From Puccinellia tenuiflora (taxonomy: Eukaryota; Streptophyta; Magnoliopsida; Poales; Poaceae), in the NCBI GenBank assembly GCA_012064385.1, contig QRDG01000533.1, positions 1,861,149 through 1,925,148 on the forward strand: 64,000 nt of DNA, in the 5' to 3' direction. Positions 1 through 12,691 of this stretch are shown here, piece by piece. A program made the position numbers and the translations under genes. Under the pieces are notes generated by a model. It had not been told where the DNA came from, made no database searches, and saw only the letters and a list, made by a program, of their open reading frames with translations. Within the stretch, counting starts at the first letter, position 1. Every line of letters begins with the position of its first letter.

Positions 1-450
1 TCACTTGGCTACACCTATTTATGGCTCCTTCCTAGAAGAAACAATTAAGACTGAAACATGTGCTTCACTAATTGTGACAACCACACGAATGAAATAACAA
101 TTGCTAGAACATTTGATCCCTTGAGATATTTGCTACTTGAGATATTTGCTGCTTGCTACTTTGAGAAACTTGCTTGAGAAAACTGCTGAGAGAAACTTGC
201 TCTAAGAAACTTGCGTTCGAAGCTTGATTGAGAAACTTGTTACTAGATAAACCCATTCCACATCACTTGCTTTCATTAGCTAGTTCCTTTCATATTTCAA
301 CTTATTGCCTTGCACAAACGGCCATATAAGAGGGTTATAGGGCTTTAGAGAATAGATAGTTTACCTTCAGCTCCTTGTGGGTTCGACACTCAAATACTTA
401 TCGAATTGTGCTACAGTGATTCCTTGCTCTTGAGGATTATCAGATGCCCA
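1..450. repeat. Unidentified repeat edge, possibly the 3' part of an LTR
   Basis: No coding potential is visible. The first half is rich in short variants of 'gagaaacttgct' (about 130-235). The block at 380-450 (ctccttgtgggttcgacac through gaggattatca) resembles the 3' portion of Athila-group LTRs, where a similar phrase ends in a 'ttatca' stretch. It abuts the gag region of the downstream Tat element without that element's own 5' LTR, so it is either a nested insertion or a deletion junction. The family assignment is a guess from memory of such elements. Confidence 0.3.
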
Positions 451-508
451 ATACCTCGGCCCCAAGTGTTTTGGCAGAACAATCAGAGAGCAAATCCTAC
501 CTCCAACT

Positions 509-1513
509 TTGTCGAACGTAACAAAGATGGTGGAGAAGTACGGCGGTACGGCTAATCCTGAGACCTGGCTCTCAGATTATGTCAGTGACTGCGACATATA
601 CCAAGGCAGCGCCGACTCCGCAGTATGCTTCTTGCCCCTGATGTTGACCGGGACAGCACGCATGTGGATTGAAGGTTTACTGGAGAGGACAGTTCATACC
701 TAGAGTGACATGAAGCGCGTCTTTATTCAGCACTTCTAGGGCACATATAAGCGCCCCAAGTCGATTTTCGACTTACAGCGGTGTGTGCAGCAAAAGAATG
801 AGTCCAGCCTTGAATTCATTTCACGATGGAGCGAAATCAAAAACGCTTGTGAGGGCGTCTCAGAAACTCAGGCGATCCATGCCTTCAAGTAGTCTCTGAG
901 GAAGGGGATGACTTTCCGCTTCATGATATACATCGATGAGTCGGAAACCTTGGGTGGCTTACTGGCTTGTGCAAACAAATACGCTGCTGCTGACGATGAC
1001 AACAGGGAAGATGGTGAAACCCGCCGGCGCGAGTCCGGGAAGAAGAAGGTTGAAGACCAAGCCGGCCCTTCACACGAAGTTGCTGCCACCTTTGGCAAAG
1101 GTGGCCCAAGTAATGGGAAGTGGCAGGACAAAAAGCCGGCAAGCAACCGACCAGCCCGACCGCCAACGGTGAAGTATGACGACATCAAGCACAACCCCTG
1201 TGTTTATCATCTGAGGCCGGATGGGACAAGCTCCCACACGATCCAGCAATGCCACATTAATCGGGACATCGCCAAGGACCCCAAAGCCGGCAAGTCGAGA
1301 AACAAGCGCAAATCTAGGAAGGACAACAAGGAGAAGGAAGACGCTGCTTCAGAGTCGGATGACGCGGTCTCCAAAGAAGGAAAAGGCAGCAAATTCCCTA
1401 AGCACGCCGAAAGTCTCATCGTCAATCTGGCAACAGATTCCTCTCGCAAGGAAAAGGCGGCTTGGCGAGAACTCAGTGCTATGGTACCTGTAGTTCCTCA
1501 GTATTTGGATTGA
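509..1513 (+). pseudogene. gag-like region of the Tat element
   Basis: One reading frame (codons starting at 509 plus multiples of 3) carries a retrotransposon gag-type core: NPETWLSDYV, then PLMLTGTARMWIEGL at about 630-685, then a basic, charged C-terminal part (KKKVEDQ, NKRKSRKDNK). It is interrupted by TAG codons at 701, 737 and 890 and ends at a TGA at 1511, beyond which the same frame continues into the protease. The gag domain would form the particle. It cannot be translated as one protein here. The basic tail may correspond to the nucleocapsid part, but I see no CCHC zinc knuckle. Confidence 0.75.
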
Positions 1514-1582
1514 TCCGACACTCCCATCACATGGGATCACAGCGATCACCCGGACAAAGTCCCTACAACGTACACCTATGCT

Positions 1583-4500
1583 TTGGTCGTCAGCCCTATA
1601 GTCGACAAATACAAGTTGATAAAGGTGCTCATGGACGGAGGAAGCAGCATTAACATACTCTACGCCGCAACATTGAAAAGGATGCGTCTCTCCGAGTCAC
1701 AACTCAGCCATAGCAATGTGAAGTTTCATGGGATTGTGCCGGGACGACAAGACTCCTCAATGGGAAGGATCACCCTGAAGGTCACCTTTGGCGGCATGGA
1801 TAATTTCCGGACAGAAGACGTCTCTTTTGAGGTGGTTCCTTTCAGAAGTGCATATCATGCAATCTTTGGACGTCCGGCTTTCGCCAAATTCATGGCTAGG
1901 CCTTGCTACATCTATAGCAAGCTTAAAATGCCGGGACCCAGTGGGATCATCACAATCAAGGGAGACTTCAAGAAGGCAAAGGAGTGTGAAGCTGCCAATG
2001 CCGTCCATGCTGAAGAAGAAATCTCCAGGGAAGAATTGGAGGATCTCAAGAAGACAATGAGTCCTAATGAGATGCCGGCAACTGAAAAGCCATCCTCTAA
2101 AGTCGATTCAAGCTTCAAGCCAAAGGATGACACCAAGAAAATCAAGCTCTCAAAGGATGATCCGACAAAGGAGGCCATCATCGGTGCCGGCCTCGATGAC
2201 AAATAGGAAGGCGAGCTCGTCAAGTTTCTCCGTTAGAATCGGGACATCTTCGCTTGGTCGCCATCTGACATGCCACGTGTCCCGAGGAAACTTGCCGAGC
2301 ACTCCTTAAAAGTCAACAAGGACGCTAAGCCGGTCAAACAAAGCCTCCGACGGCTCGGAACAGAGAAGCGCAAGGCGGTTGGAAAGGAGATCCTAAGGCT
2401 CACTGCCGCCAAGTTCATCCGTGAAGTTGTCCACACTGATTGGTTGGCAAATCTCGTGCTTGTCCCAAAGAAAAACACCTCCGAGCTATGTATGTGCATT
2501 GATTTCACTGGCTTGAACAAAGCCTGTCCTAAAGATCCATTCGCCTTACCGCGTATCGATCAGGTCATTGATTCAACTGCCAGCTCCGAGATGCTATGTT
2601 TTCTGGACGCTTATTCGGGTTACCATCAGATAAAGATGAAGGAGTCAGATCAAATCAAGACGTCCTTCACCACGCCATATGGCAATTACTGCTATGTCAT
2701 AATGACTTTTGGCTTAAAGAACGCCGGTGCTACTTACCAAAGGTGTATGCAGCGGTGTTTAGACAAGCAAATTGGCCGCAATCTTCATGTCTATGTCGAC
2801 GACATTGCGGTCATGTCGAAGAAGCATGGTGATCTCATCGCCGATCTGTCGGAAACCTTTGCAAATCTAAGGGAGTACCATATGAGCTTAATCCGGCAAA
2901 ATGCGTCTTAGGAGTTCCCGTAGGCAAGCTTCTGGGCTTCATTGTTTCTCAAAGAGGAATTGAAGTTAACCCAAAAAAGATAAAGGCGATTCAGAACATT
3001 GAGAGGCTGACTTGACTGAAGAACATACAGCGTCTTACGGGTTCCCCCGCGGCTATTAGCCAATTCATTAGCCGACTTGGTGACAAAGCATTGCCCTTGT
3101 ACAAGCTCCTCAAAAAGTCGGACAATTTTGTTTGGACAGAGGAAGCAGAGGCAGCTTTGGCACAGTTGAAGTATACATTGACACATGCTCCAATCTTGGC
3201 AGCTCCGGAGAAAGAGAGTCGTTCCTGCTCTACATGTCGGCCACCAATTTCGTGATAAGTGCCGTCATTGTAGTTGAGCGCCTGGAGGATGGGAAGCAAT
3301 GGCCGGATCAGCGCCCTGTCTATTTCATTAGCATGGTGTTCTCAGATTCGAAGCAGCGTACCCTCACTACCAGAAGTTAGCCACGGTATATTCTTCACCG
3401 CCAGAAAGCTACGGCATTACTTCCATGATCACACAATCACGGTGGTCAGCAAAGCTCTATTGAAGGATATCATCAACAATGCCGATGCAACGGGCCGAGT
3501 CGCAAAATGGGGCATTGAGTTAGCAGCTTTTGACATCCGGTACAAACCGAGAACCTCCATCAAATCTCAAGTTCTAGCCGACTTTGTTGCAGATTGGACA
3601 GAAGCGATGGAGAACACACCTTTGCCGGATTCTTAGTACTGGATAATGCATTTTGATGGCTCAAAGATGAAGGAAGGCTCGGGGGCTGGAGTAGTGCTAA
3701 AGTCGCCTAAAGGTTATAAGCTCAATTATGTCCTCCGAATCCACTTCAACGCTACCAACAACGTAGCAGAGTATGAGGCTCTCCTCCATGGCCTTCATAT
3801 GGCTAAGGAGTTGGGAGTGAAATGCATCCTCTGCTATGGCGACTCGGATCTTGTTGTACTGCAACTTGACGGATGCTGGGACACGAAAAGTCCCATGATG
3901 GCAGAATATAGGAGAACAGTCGACAAATTCGGCAGATGCTTTGCCGGGTTAGAGGTCCGACATATCTCCAGAGATGACAATGAAGCTGTTGATGCTTTGG
4001 CCAGGATAGGCTCCAGGCAGAAGGAGGTGCCTCCAGATGTATTTCTCCATCATCTACATAAGCTGTCCATCAAAGGCGGCGACGAAGACTACCCCTTATC
4101 GGCAGAGTCAGTTCATGTATGCCTGGTAACCCCAAATTGGACCACGCCATACATTGATTTCCTGATTAACAAAAAACTGCCGAAGGATGACGAAGTGTTG
4201 AATCCGCCAAATTGAGCACCGAGCAAAGGCGTATACAATCATTGACGGATAGCTTTACAAGTGGAGCACGTCCGGCATCTTCCAAAGATGCGTTTCTCCA
4301 GAAGAAGGGTGACAAATCCTTGAGGAAATCCACTCCGGCGAATGTGGGCATCACGTGGCGGCAAAGGCGTTGGTCGCCAAGGCGTTTCGGCATGGTTTCT
4401 TCTGGCTGACGGCTAAGGAGGATGCCATCAACATCGTCAAAACTTGTGAAGGATGTCAGCGCTATGCAAATCAGGCTCACTTGCCAGCTCAGGAGCTCAG

Positions 4501-5431
4501 AACGATCCCTATAACTTGGCCGTTCGCGGTCTGGGGGCTCGACATGGTGGGACCTTTCAAGACAGCAAGAGGAGGATTAACTCACCTGCTGGTGGCGGTC
4601 GACAAGTTCACAAAGTGGGTGGAGGCAAAGCCCATCAAGAAACTCGACGGAGCTACAGCTACAAAGTTCATCGTCGAGATAACTACTCGATTCGGCATAC
4701 CGCATAGCATTATCACTGACAATGGCACAAATTTTGCCGTCGGTGAGCTATCGAAGTTTTGCAGCCGATCAAAAATCCGGCTCGACGTGGCATCGGTGGC
4801 ACATACGCAATCTAATGGACAGGTAGAGTGCACTAACGGCATTATTTTGCAGGGTATTAAGCCGAGGCTTGAAACCCCATTGCATCGAGCAGCCGACGCT
4901 TGGGTTGATGAATTGCCGGCAGTCCTATAGAGTATTCGTACTACCACTAATAGATCGACCGGCTTCACCCCTTTCTTCCTTGTTTACGGTGCAGAAGCGG
5001 TACTGCCAACCGACATGATCCACGATTTGCCTCGAGTCGCAGCCTACGTCGAAGAAGACGCAGAAGAAGCACGTCAAGATGGCTTAGACATCCTCGAAGA
5101 AGAAAGAGAGCTAGCTCTCCAACGATCTGCCATCTATCAGCAAGATCTACGTCGCAATCAGAATCGTAGAGTGCGGAATCAATCTTTTCGAGAAGGCGAC
5201 TTAGTGCTTCGGCTTGTGCAAAGCCGGCAGCACAAGTTATCCCCTCCATGGAAAGGACCTTTCGTTATCAGCAAAGCTCTGAAAAATGGGTCATACTATC
5301 TCCTCGACTTAAGGGATTCAAAGAAAGATCCCAGGAAGAAAGGTCGCAAGAGGAAAAGGCATGTAGATGACAACTTAGATAAGATGAAACGCCCGTGGAA
5401 CATCGCTCAGCTACGTCCCTTTTACACTTAG
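1583..5431 (+). pseudogene. pol region of the Tat element (PR-RT-RH-aRH-IN)
   Basis: The aspartic protease motif is MDGGSSIN at about 1630-1655. RT spans about 2270-2910 with the catalytic YVDD at about 2792. The first RNase H lies around 3190-3636. The second RNase H-like domain starts at 3646 (HFDGSKMKEGSGAG). Integrase runs from about 4355: zinc-finger CEGC near 4445, first Asp in GLDMVGPF near 4533, second in ITDNGTNF near 4713, Glu in GQVECTNG near 4825. The C-terminal part ends at 5431. In-frame stops are TAG 2204, TAG 2234, TGA 3013, TAG 3634, TGA 4213 and TAG 4928. The reading frame changes near 2895, 3215, 3350 and between 4215 and 4355. All domains are recognisable but no functional polyprotein is encoded. 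Confidence 0.88.
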
Positions 5432-5880
5432 CAAATTCTATTGTAACCATGTCAATGTGATCATGAAATAAAAATTGGTTTCTCTCATGTGAAATTCGAG
5501 AATCTGTACCATCCTTTATTTCCCAATGATCTTATTGTTATCATCTGTTTACCATTGCCTATGTTGCTTGTTGGTAAACTGTCTTTCATGTTGAATCCTC
5601 CTTAAGGTAATGAAAAAACAACGTTTTGCCAAAATAATGTTTGTCTGATAGCTTTTTGCGTCGGGTTGCTTCAAAGTGTTTCGGCATCGAAAGGCGGCAC
5701 TTGTTCTGGGTTTAAACAGATTGGTCACTACGTACCCTGTTGCTCAGCAAGTTTGTTTCGCAGTAGGTTTGCCGGCACTGAGGCATAAACATTGCAAGTT
5801 TGCAAATAAAAAAGCTGACTTAGTATAGCAAAAGACTAAGTTGTTTATACAGACATGCATAATATTTGGACGGCTTTACA
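5432..5880. other. Spacer between pol and the antisense ORF of the Tat element
   Basis: AT-rich internal sequence of the element. I see no coding region, no LTR and no clear repeat. It separates the convergent ends of pol and the antisense ORF and may hold their 3' untranslated sequence. Confidence 0.5.
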
Positions 5881-8800
5881 TCAAATGATTACATTTTCAG
5901 GGATGGCCGGCCTAAGGAGCAAGTTCGGCTCATGCAGATTTGTCCGCCTCTTCGCCTTCGTCATCAGATTGGACGGGAGTTGGCGGGCACGGCACCTCCT
6001 TGAAGATTGTGGTGAGGGAAACCATCTTGGCGATCTTGCTGGCATAGCCGGAGACGGAGTGCAGATTTTCTTCCGGTCTCTGTCGTCAAGCGGAGTGCCG
6101 TCCTCTTTTTCAAGAGGAAAGCCGGATGCGATGCGCCAAGCTTTCGCCTCCGGATAGTGTGCCATCATCAAGCCAAGGGATTTCTTTGCGCCTCCTCGTG
6201 CACTGGAGCGAAGTCGTTCATCAAATGATGAAGTTGCTTCGTCCAGTTCAGCCGGCAGGCTCGCAAGATCCGTCAGTGGCTCGGGGTTGCCGGGAAAGAA
6301 TTTCTCGACAAGCTTCTTTCCCGAAGAAAGAATCTTTGGGAGGAGTTCCCCTACCTCCAAAATCCGGTCAAGCCGGTTCTCCACTGACAGCTCATGGCCG
6401 TAACCCGCCGGAGCTGGAAAAGCGAAGTCAAATTATAAAATGGCTAAGACAGAAAGCAATGAGTGTAGGTTTTTAAACGGAACTTACTCAGAAGCTGGTC
6501 GTCTATAGCCACGGACTCATCGAGGCGTTTGTCAAGCCGATCTTGCACTTCACGAAGAGCATCCTTGTGCTTCTGCTTCTCCGTCTCCAGGGTTTGTTCG
6601 GCTTTGGCGAGGCTCTTCTTGGCCGTCTCCAACTCCGCCGTCATTGACTGATTAAGCTTATTCAGCTCAATGTTTTCGTCGCGGAGCCGGTCGAGGCTGC
6701 CTGCGCTTTCGGCAAACTCCTTGGCTTTGATAATGGCATCTGCAAGACAAAATGTCAGCAGTATAAAGATAAGCCTGTTGTAAAAGTTAAGGTTTCGGCA
6801 TTCATACCTTGGTATGCGACGCGATCCGCCTCAAAGCCGGTGATGATGGCATCCTTGTTCGCCAGCTCCGTTTTTAGCCGGTGCATCTCCTAATTTCGCA
6901 CACCCAAAAAGTTGATGGTTTCAGCACCAATTTTGCGATGGATCTGCGTAAGGAGGGGCTAAAAGGCTAAAGCTATATTGACGAGTAAGATTGGCTACGG
7001 ATGACATTTCATTGCTAGGGGGCTAAGCATATGCATACGCATTAACTCGGACTACTATGTCGGTTAGTTTGTAAAACATAAACCCGACATAGTGCTCGGG
7101 GGCTACTGGGGAAGTTATTTACATGGTAATGCTCATGGAGAAGAGTCATGCCGGCCTCAAAGCTTTCAGCAAAGTAATTCTGCTGATCTTCGAGGATTTC
7201 AATGACATCAAACGTGTCATAAGCCTTGGTCTGGTCCGGCTCGTCATCCCGGACGGTTGTTCCTTTTTTCTGGGGAAGCCGAGGAGCACGCATGAACCAG
7301 CTCATGAACTCCGGTTGATGCGCCCCTCGTCATCAAAGGCCTCCACCTTAATCGGAGGAAAGGCTGAGGCATCATTAGCCGGAGCTTCAGCCCTTGGGGG
7401 AGAAGAAGGTTCTGCCACCTTCCCCGTCATCTCCGTCCATTGAGTGAGAGGTGTAATTCCGGCTCTCCCGAGAGTCAGACCTGCCGCCATGGTACGGGTG
7501 GAGCTCTCCTCCATTGGAGTTGGCTTCGAAGCCGAGGGAGTTGGGGTAGGAATAGCGGGAGAGGCCTTCTTCCGTGTGGCACACACCTTTAATTTCAAAG
7601 GTGCGCCCTTCTTTATCCTGCAAAGACAAAGGAATAAGAATATAAGATTCGGCAATATTGCAGTACAAAGAAGAGATGTTTTAGCCGACTTACTTCTTGC
7701 TGGGGATGTTGAGCCCAGCGAGAGCGTCGTCATCCTCGGATGACTTAACGCCAATCATAGCAGACTGGCTTTTCCTATTCCGGCTCTCTGCAGTAGCCGA
7801 AGAAAAGGAGATGGGCCGCTTGGTCGCCTTGCTGGACGATGACGTGCCAGAGGGACGAGCGGTGGAGACTCCGGGAATCTGGCATATTACATGTTAGTCC
7901 ATTAAAGGCAAACCCGAAATTCCTTAAAGAATTGAACTTTGGTTCGACAAAGTACCTTTGGAGGAGGGTTTGGTTGCCGTATACATCGGCAGCGATTCTT
8001 CGTATTGCCGGCCTTCGTTAGGCCGGGCTTTGACGAGCTTGTTGAAGCGATCCTCAAAGAGGTCTTGGTCCAGGTCCCTCTCATTGATCCGCATGGGATC
8101 AGAGTCGCCCGTGTACTCGCACAAAAGCCGAGCACGATGTTGGAGGGGCTGGATCCGTCTCTTCATCCAGCAGATTATTGTGTCCTCCCCAGTTAGGGGA
8201 GGGGAGCCGGAGGTCAGCTCAGAGATCCTTGCCTTGATGGCGGCAAGCTCCGCCGGCATTCTTGCTGCCGGCTTCTTCTTCCACGAGGGCAGGGGAGTTC
8301 CGGCCCTATCTTCAAAAGGGGCGAGCCCCTGCAGCCGGTTTGGAGGCGCCACGTCCTTGCAGTAGAAGAAGGTGGACGCCCACCCCTTTGCCGAATCCAC
8401 GATTGGCACCTGAGGGTACCAATCTATATCCCGGTGGCAGTTGAAGCTGATGGAGCCGGCAACCAGGAGTTCCTTATGAACAGTCTGCCTCTTGAGTCCA
8501 AAGCAGTATTGGAAGAAGTCTAACCTAGGTGCTAATCCAAGTAGCCTTCGAACAGTGCTACAAAGCCGGATATGTAGAGGAGGCTATTGGGGGTGATGTT
8601 ATGAAGTTGAAGACCATAATGGTCCAATATCTCGATCAAGAAAGCCGAGGGCGGCAAATAAAACCCCCTGGCAATGTGAGAAGAGAGGAGTACCCGTTCG
8701 TCAAGACGGCGCCGACTCCGAAGATGGAGGAATGGCCCCATCTGCCGCCATTCCCATCAGCTCGCCATCATCCACCCCTGAGCAAGCCCAGCTGTGGGTA

Positions 8801-9123
8801 GGGTTGTTGGCAGCACCTTGATTGTCGCCAGCTTCCTTTTCTTCCTCCTCTTCCGTAGCCCGAGCTTCCTCGGCCATGTCAGCAGCGGTTGCAGAAGCCG
8901 ATGCTTCTGCGGCTGCGGCTTCGGTCGCGGCTCGGGCCAAGGCAATTTCGTCGCGGATGGTAGTGGCAGAGGAATCCACCGGAGTGGAGGAAGGAGAAGC
9001 AGTAGGAGCGGTGGATGGCACAAAGCTGGTGACGGCGGCGGCAGAAACCGAACCACCCATCGGCGGTGCCGAGTCGAGGGGCGTGGCGTCGATGATGGGA
9101 GAGCCCGGCGCGCTGGATGCCAT
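5881..9123 (-). pseudogene. Spliced antisense accessory ORF of the Tat element (Transposase_28-like)
   Basis: Read on the minus strand it starts at an ATG at 9123 (MASSAPGSPI), with an Ala/Glu-rich N-terminus. A conserved block follows at about 8730-8000: HIARGFYLPPSAFL, then HYGLQLHNITPN, then FFQYCFGLKRQTV. This matches the 'putative gypsy type transposon' family (Pfam Transposase_28) known from antisense ORFs of Tat elements. Downstream lie charged, coiled-coil-like exons (6444-6644). Introns with good borders are about 7953-7879 (GTACTT...CCAG), 7694-7620 (GTAAGT...GCAG), 7121-6891 (GTAAAT...TTAG), 6808-6741 (GTATGA...GCAG) and 6489-6413 (GTAAGT...CCAG). A frame change between about 8700 and 8741 and a one-base loss near 8535 break it. 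The function of this family is unknown. Confidence 0.7.
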
Positions 9124-9605
9124 GAAGCTCGAGATGAGCTTGTGCTTGGAAGAGATGAGATCTGGAAAGGAGGAGCTAGGGTTGCAAATGGGGCAGTGGC
9201 CGCGATGAATACGAGGCGCCCAGCTTTTATAACGGACGCGCCGAGATTTGTGCAACGGCTCCGGACCGAGATTTTCGCCACGCGTCACGGAATCAGACCG
9301 TTGTGAGGAGCTCCTTCCCTCCGACGCCTCGGTTCCAGCGCGGGAAAAACGGAAACTAGCCCCGCATTCAAAGATGCTGCTCCACTCACTCTGCCGGGTC
9401 TGACGAATCCGTCAAATCGCTGGACACGTGTCAATACGCACTCAAGTGCTTTTCGGCATAAAGAGCCAGCACACAGAAATCGACAAAGTTGTTCGGCACA
9501 ATTACAAGTTTTTGGGAATGCTCCAAGCCTGACAACGGATGATGAATTTCCCGGACAACACATTGTCGGAAGATTGAAGCCAACCGCTGAAGTACTTGAA
9601 GCTTT

Positions 9606-9616
9606 TCGGGGGCTAC
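9606..9616 (+). other. Polypurine tract of the Tat element
   Basis: The stretch tcgggggctac lies directly before the TG that opens the 3' LTR, where plus-strand priming of gypsy elements occurs. Confidence 0.65.
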
Positions 9617-10133
9617 TGTTGGGTTATGCCGAACAGGTACCCTCATGAAGGAGACTAAAGCCAGCGTACCAGGGTGGCCCATAGTGGTGGTAAGCCGAAA
9701 TCCAGCTTACCGGGCGGCCCAGTACGATGAAGCGCAGGAGTCCCATCCGGCTAAGTGAAGGTTCCAGTAGCCGGCCTGCATTAAGGATGACTTAGCACTC
9801 AAGGCAAGGCCCAAGCCGGGTTAGAGTAGAACTCTGTGACTTAGTCGGTTAGGTTTCCTCCTGTAAGCCCTAGGTCTAGACGCCTTTATAAGCCGGCCTA
9901 CGGGACGCCTTAGAGCAACAACAAGAAGAAGACACATAACTTTCATTGTAATTGGCGCATATTGCCTTATAGTGAATTATAGCAGCACGTAGGGTTTTGC
10001 CACCGTTGCGAGATCCGAAGCTGGGTAAACTCGTGCTCATCCCGTCACCGGAATATCCCGCATCTCCTATTCCCACCTCTCTACCTAGCTCGATGACACC
10101 CCTATCGCGGCTAGATTCGACAATACCACGACA
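9617..10133 (+). repeat. 3' LTR of the Tat element (517 bp)
   Basis: It begins TGTTGGGTTATGCC and ends CCACGACA. The right border is set by LINE ORF2 coding sequence that restarts at 10134 (agt atg aaa...). The first five bases after it (AGTAT) are the expected right copy of the target duplication; the left copy lies outside this window. Confidence 0.75.
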
Positions 10134-12617
10134 AGTATGAAACACTTCAAGGCGACAGGCCCTGATGGGCTTCCAGCAGAATTTTACCAAGACTTCTGGG
10201 AGGTCATCAAACTAGACTTGAAAGAAATGTTTGATACGTTTCACAGAGGACAGCTTGCGTTGGAAAGGTTGAACCATGGAGTTATAACTCTTATTCCAAA
10301 AACACCTGATGTTGCTGTCATACAGAAATTCAGACCCATCTGTCTGCTAAATGTCAGTTATAAAATATTGACAAAAACTTTAGCTAATCGACTGGGAAAA
10401 GTAATACATAAGGTGATTGCAGACACACAAACGGCTTTTATCAAAGACAGATACATCATGGAAGGAATTGTTCTGCTCCATGAAACTATTCATGAGATAC
10501 ATCATAAAAAAATGCCAGGAGTCTTATTTAAAATAGACTTTGAGAAGGCTTATGATAAAGTTAATTGGAGCTTTTTATATAAAATGATGCAGTTTAAGGG
10601 TTTTGGTGACTCTTTCTCAGACTGGGTGATGAAATCCGTTAGAGGGGGGGAGTGGTCATCAAGGTGAATGATCAAATTGGTCCGTACTTCCCAACCTATT
10701 CAGGGGTCAGGCAGGGAGACCCTTTGTCTCCTTTCCTTTTTGACATAGTAGGAGATGGGTTGGCAATGATGACAAAGAATGCACAGAGACAAGGTTTGAT
10801 TAAAGGGTTGGTTCCTCATCTAGTTGAAGGGGGTTTGGCGATTTTGCAATACGCTGACGATACAATCATGTTGCTTGAAGATAACTTGGAGAATGCCAGG
10901 AATGTCAAGTTCATCTTGTGTGTGTTTGAACAGCTATCTAGTTTGAAAATAAATTTTCATAAGAGTGAAATTTACTGCTTGGGAGGGGCCAAAGACAAGG
11001 AAAAGTAATACAGTGAGATATTCACATGTGTTTCGGCAGCCCTTCCCATGAAGTATCTTAGTATGCCAATTGATGAAAAAAGACTAGCTATGTCACAGTG
11101 GGGCCCTGTAGATGAAAAGTTTGCTGGGAAGTTGGCTGGATGGAAAGGCAAACTGCTATCCACTGGAGATAGAGTAACTTTGGTGAATGCTTCCCTTTCG
11201 AGCCTGCCTTTATATATGCTCTCGTTCTTAGAAGTGCCTAAAGGCGTGCTGAGCAAATGGGACATTCACAGGAAGAGGATGGTGTGGAACGAACTAGAGA
11301 ATAAAAAGAAGTATCACCTAGTAGCATGGCAGGATGTTTGCCTGTCTTTGCCTAAAGACTGTGGTGGTTTAGGAGTCTTAGACTTACAAACGATGAACAT
11401 CAGCTTGCTCTGTAAGTGGCTTTGGAAGTTGGAAAATACAGCTGGGACATGGCAGGAACTGCTGAGGAAGAAATACCTTCAAAATCTGGCCCTGGCTGCT
11501 CACATTTTTTGGCAAGGGCTCATGAAGGTTAATCACACATTTCAACAGCTTGCCTGCAGAATCATGAATAATGGGAAAAGAACACTTTTCTGGGAAGACA
11601 CTTAGGTGAACAATTCACCACTGAAAGTGCAATTTCCTAGATTGTTTAACATTTGTTTCAACCAGCAGGTGACTGTGTGGACGATGAAAGAAAATGGTTG
11701 GGGTTCCCTCAGGTTTAGAAGAACGATCTGGGGTGACTTACTGACACAATTTGATAGTTTGAAGGAAATGGTTGATCAGTTAAAAGATGACAGTGATAGA
11801 GTGAGGTGGAGTATTGGTAGTAGTGGGAAGTTTAGTGTGAAGGACCTTTACTTGCACTTGAGATCTGGGGGGGCCTTCCCACACAGATTCATGTGGAAAA
11901 TAAAGGTGCCGCTGAAAGTGAAAGTCTTTGTTTGGCTAATGATCAAAGATAGGGTCCTGACCAAAAACAATCTTGCTAAAATGGGATGGACAGGGAATAC
12001 TCAGTGCCATTTCTGTAGCAAAGAAGAAACTGTAGATCATTTGATCTTTCAGTGTTCCTTGGCGAAACTGATTTGGCAAATTGTGGTGTGCGCTCTTGAT
12101 TTGCCCAGAGCACCTGTAGGAGTAGAGGATCTGCTAGATGGATGGCTTGGTGCCTTCCCGATAAAATAGAGAAAGCTAGTGCTGAGTGGCAGTGCAGCGA
12201 TATGCTGGACCATCTGGCAGAAATTATGCATGTTTTAACCGTAAATTTCCCAACGATCATACTGCTGTTGTTTATCGACTTTGTGCGCTGCTGAATAGTT
12301 GGGCTATCTTGCAGAAAAACCAAGGACGAAGAAAGCTTGAAGAAGGAGCTGAGAAGATACAACTAGTCCTGAGAGAGGTGTGCACCAGATCGCACGGCTG
12401 GTCGACCAATGCAAGGATCATGCTGTGATTTTCAGTTGTATCTCTGAATAAAAATGCTTGTAATTTTCTTTCCTTAGGCTGCTGTGGCACCATTGACTTC
12501 GGTTCACAGATGATGTTATCACCTGTAGCTGTTGATGTTTTATTTTTCTATTTTGGTTTTATGTATGTAAACACTGGCGGTTTCTTTATATGAAATCGAC
12601 TAGGAGGCTCGTTTGGT
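10134..12617 (+). mobile_element. LINE (L1-type) fragment, ORF2 RT to 3' end
   Basis: The segment starts inside the reverse transcriptase (ATGPDGLPAEF), runs through PICLLNVSYKILTKTLANRL, the catalytic YADDTIMLLE near 10850 and a zf-RVT-type C-terminus (CHFCSKEETVDHLIFQC, about 12000-12060). Lesions are a frame change at a G-run near 10645, TAA at 11006, TAG at 11603 and TAG at 12167. The 3' end is near 12617, about 75 bp beyond the stop of F-box gene B, so it probably lies in that gene's 3' UTR or flank. The 5' half was displaced by the Tat insertion and is not in the window. Confidence 0.85.
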
Positions 12618-12691
12618 AAAAGGCTATGGTGCTTTATGAGATCAGAAACAGTGGGCTACATGGACACGAGCATGCAGGAAGATTCATCTCA

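Larger units (their letters stand above)
451..10133 (+). mobile_element. Decayed Ty3/gypsy retrotransposon, Tat/Retand group, 5'-truncated
   Basis: The order is gag, protease, reverse transcriptase, RNase H, a second RNase H-like domain, integrase, then an antisense accessory ORF and a 3' LTR. The second RNase H after the RT/RNase H unit and an antisense ORF between pol and the 3' LTR are hallmarks of the Tat group. The 3' LTR is preceded by a purine-rich tract ending gggggctac. No 5' LTR or primer binding site is present; the element starts abruptly near 451 next to unrelated sequence. The 3' boundary is firm because LINE coding sequence resumes in frame immediately after 10133. The many stops and frameshifts make it an old, inactive copy. 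Confidence 0.85.

Noticed and set aside
7090..7110. A second gggggctact phrase resembling a polypurine tract
   Set aside because: It sits inside an intron of the antisense ORF and is not followed by LTR sequence.
8794..9306. Plus-strand open frames of 128-170 codons
   Set aside because: They lie opposite the N-terminal exon of the antisense accessory ORF; high G+C and simple composition keep them open by chance.
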